The notes beneath the pieces were generated by a model, which did not search any database, was not told the origin of the DNA, and worked only from the letters and a program-made list of their open reading frames with translations. A DNA stretch of 64,000 nucleotides from NCBI GenBank assembly GCA_030323885.1, contig CM059199.1, forward strand, positions 1,298,423 through 1,362,422. The letters are read 5' to 3'. The translations under genes were made by a program, and so were the position numbers. Source of the DNA: Branchipolynoe longqiensis. Taxonomy: Eukaryota; Annelida; Polychaeta; Phyllodocida; Polynoidae. This document shows positions 63,690 through 64,000 of this stretch, piece by piece (within the stretch, counting starts at the first letter, position 1; each line of letters begins with the position of its first letter).

Positions 63690-64000
63690 ATTTTGCTCGA
63701 GGCTATTAGTGGGGGCGGGGCAGGGGCGGGGGCGGGGTGAGAGGGGCGGGAGCGGGGGTGAGACGGGCGGGGGCGGGGGCGGAGGCGGGGGACTCCACGT
63801 GGCTAGGCCGAGTCGGTTCTCAGAGCAGCTCACGGGGTGGCCAGTACATAGTTTATATGACCATAACTTGATCATCTCTAACCAGACCCCTTGAGATTTT
63901 ACCACAGTTGTATGCTCTTTTGGTATACATTTATTTCTGTGATCCATTTTACCTGTTAGAAATGTAATTTTGTGTGCTGGTGGATCGTTAAACAAACAAA
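63690..64000. other. GGGGCGG-rich patch and window end
   Basis: GGGGCGGGGGCGG repeats at 63712-63792 resemble clustered GC boxes but are low complexity. The window ends in GGATCGTTAAACAAACAAA, resembling the 3' tail of a SINE or LINE whose rest lies outside. Confidence 0.4.

Overview
This window looks like non-coding, repeat-saturated nuclear DNA of an invertebrate animal. The signs are tRNA-derived SINEs, TIR MITEs nested in one another, long (TA)n and other simple repeats, satellite-like tandem arrays, and two tyrosine-recombinase-type retrotransposons (DIRS/Ngaro group). SINE tails ending in a GACGTAAAACTCCAACAACC-like sequence resemble those common in mollusc genomes. A mollusc or related lophotrochozoan is therefore plausible, but the sequence does not prove it. 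I see no prokaryotic operon, rRNA, CRISPR array, plasmid or phage gene. No complete host protein-coding gene can be supported.

The best-defined object is a 5.6-kb Ngaro-type retrotransposon at about 50831-56402. It carries Gag with zinc fingers, a second reading region, RT-RNase H and a tyrosine recombinase. It also keeps the complete split-direct-repeat layout A1-genes-B1-A2-B2, with A repeats of 153 bp and B repeats of 84 bp. It sits in an (AT)n tract. Gag ends at a single TGA, after which the same frame stays open for about 427 codons with no early ATG. Pol then opens in another frame, also without an early ATG. The recombinase is split by a one-base frame change at a C6 run. Two diverged stand-alone A-like repeats lie at 23078-23268 and 40371-40536. 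A second, very GC-rich DIRS-like element (about 17014-20099) has Gag and RT but frameshifts, a truncated RNase H and no recombinase. It carries a 60-bp perfect direct repeat joining its Gag start region to its truncated RNase H.

Layout: 0-6.2 kb holds a foldback element, MITEs, SINEs and a promoter-like cluster (5670-5960) leading into a 57-codon ORF. 6.2-13 kb holds an inverted repeat around a SINE, CACACC and TGTGAC minisatellites, a GAT-tailed repeat and MITEs. 13.4-17 kb holds two minisatellites (114 bp and 57 bp). 17-20.1 kb is the first retroelement. 20-25.5 kb holds MITEs, SINEs, microsatellites, a CpG-rich patch and a CCTG octamer array. 25.7-27.3 kb is a 115-120-bp satellite. 27.3-33.9 kb holds MITEs, a split SINE, a CpG island broken by a MITE, a CCTCA array and an interrupted telescoped array. 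34.2 kb is a LINE tail. 34.6-50.4 kb is dominated by nested copies of one TTAA-flanked MITE family, with a 20-bp array at 38.5-39.5 kb. 50.8-56.4 kb is the Ngaro element. 57-57.7 kb is an ACTAGT-rich array, followed by more MITE debris, pyrimidine arrays (61.9-62.8 kb) and a pogo-like MITE split by a SINE.

The only proteins with recognisable function are those of the two retroelements. Gag would package RNA, RT-RNase H would make cDNA, and the recombinase would integrate a circular intermediate through the split repeats. Several CpG-rich patches with promoter motifs or splice-donor-like sequences (5.7, 12, 24.1, 29.4 and 43.4 kb) could be 5' ends of host genes lying mostly outside the window. 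They remain hypotheses.
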